A DNA stretch of 6,110 nt. It comes from a bacterium (GTDB taxonomy: Bacteria; Actinomycetota; Acidimicrobiia; Acidimicrobiales; Bin134). The notes beneath the pieces are model-generated. The model had not been told where the DNA came from and searched no databases. It saw nothing but the letters and a program-made list of their open reading frames with translations. Below, piece by piece: positions 5,681-6,110 of the stretch. The stretch is from NCBI GenBank assembly GCA_028820035.1, contig JAPPKI010000167.1, forward strand, positions 5,774 to 11,883. The letters run 5' to 3'. Each line of letters starts with the position of its first letter. Position 1 is the stretch's first letter. A program made the position numbers and the translations under genes.

Positions 5681-6110
5681 CCGGCTGGGGTTGCCTGGTT
5701 TCACTGCTTCAGCGGGATCGCGGGCGACATGGCGCTGGGGGCGCTGATCGACGCCGGGGCAGATGTGGCCGAAGTACGAGACATATGCGAACTGCTGCCC
5801 TTGGGTGGGTGGGACTTGCAAGCCCACCCCACCCAGCGAGGGGGTGTCGCGGCTACCGACGTGCGGGTGATCACCCAGGAGACATCGGTGGTGCGGACCG
5901 CTAGTCACATCAATGCCCTCGTCGGAGAGGCTCGGCTGCCCGACCGGGTGGCCGACCGGGCGCTGGCGGTCTTCGACGCGTTGGCGAGGGCCGAGGGCAA
6001 GCTGCACCGCCGGCCGCCAGAGCAGGTCCATTTCCATGAAGTGGGCGGGCTCGACGCCATCATCGATGTGGTGGGCACCTGCGCTGCACTGGAGGTACTG
6101 GGGATCGAAC
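5672..6110 (+). CDS. larC: LarC, nickel insertion protein of the nickel-pincer cofactor pathway, 3' end beyond the window
   Basis: The first 146 codons are present; the family is usually about 380-430 residues. LarC is the CTP-dependent cyclometallase that inserts nickel into pyridinium-3,5-bisthiocarboxylic acid mononucleotide. Diagnostic stretches are FHCFSGIAGDMALGALIDAG (10-29), matching the family N-terminus, and VHFHEVGGLDAIIDVVGTCA (119-138), whose HFHE and D..D residues are a hallmark of the family. His11 stands where many homologues have Asp (DCFSGISGDM). The start is the ATG at 5672, with GGAG six bases upstream (5662-5665); earlier ATGs in the repeat units run into stops. It lies 52 bases after larB, in the same direction and presumably co-transcribed. 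The sulfur-inserting partner larE is not seen and may lie further right. Confidence 0.94.
   Translation, partial: MAEPAGVAWFHCFSGIAGDMALGALIDAGADVAEVRDICELLPLGGWDLQAHPTQRGGVAATDVRVITQETSVVRTASHINALVGEARLPDRVADRALAVFDALARAEGKLHRRPPEQVHFHEVGGLDAIIDVVGTCAALEVLGIE

Noticed and set aside
5570..6037. 155-codon minus-strand open frame opposite the larB end and larC
   Set aside because: It overlaps recognisable LarB and LarC coding on the other strand and shows low-complexity shadow composition.

Overview
The window looks like chromosome from a high-GC actinobacterium. GTG starts are common (at least three of eight genes), genes are packed tightly, and the gene families present (a luciferase-like monooxygenase beside MaoC, SDR and CaiB/BaiF genes) suggest an acyl-CoA-degrading actinobacterium, possibly of the class Acidimicrobiia. 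The taxonomic guess is inference from gene style, not from a marker gene. No RNA gene, mobile element or CRISPR array was seen, and no gap between genes exceeds about 85 bases.

Left part (1-3813, all on the minus strand): a compact five-gene operon. In transcription order it holds a luciferase-like flavin monooxygenase (3741-2521), a TetR-family repressor (2494-1850), a MaoC-like hydratase (1840-1355), a short-chain dehydrogenase (1340-627) and a CaiB/BaiF-type CoA-transferase homologue (630 to beyond the left edge). Gaps are 26, 9 and 14 bases, followed by a 4-base ATGA overlap. The 72-base region in front of the monooxygenase holds a perfect TTGACA -35 box, a plausible -10 box and a perfect 8-base inverted repeat (GTTCTAAT-N7-ATTAGAAC) lying within the promoter. 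This is the layout expected of a TetR operator, so the second gene probably represses its own operon. The enzymes suggest CoA-dependent breakdown of an organic acid or ketone: CoA transfer, hydration of an enoyl-CoA, oxidation of the hydroxyl, and a flavin-dependent oxygenation. The substrate cannot be read from the sequence.

Middle (3814-4761, minus strand): pheA, a monofunctional prephenate dehydratase with a C-terminal ACT domain, for phenylalanine biosynthesis. It is the upstream neighbour of the operon; no terminator is seen between them.

Right part (4843-6110, plus strand): larB and the 5' part of larC, transcribed divergently from pheA. They make the nickel-pincer nucleotide cofactor of lactate racemase and related LarA enzymes. 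LarB carboxylates and hydrolyses nicotinic acid adenine dinucleotide, and LarC inserts nickel. The larB-larC junction is built from about three tandem 20-base repeats that each carry a GGAG-like and, in most copies, an ATGGCTGAG start-like segment. The sulfur transferase larE and a larA-type enzyme are not in the window.
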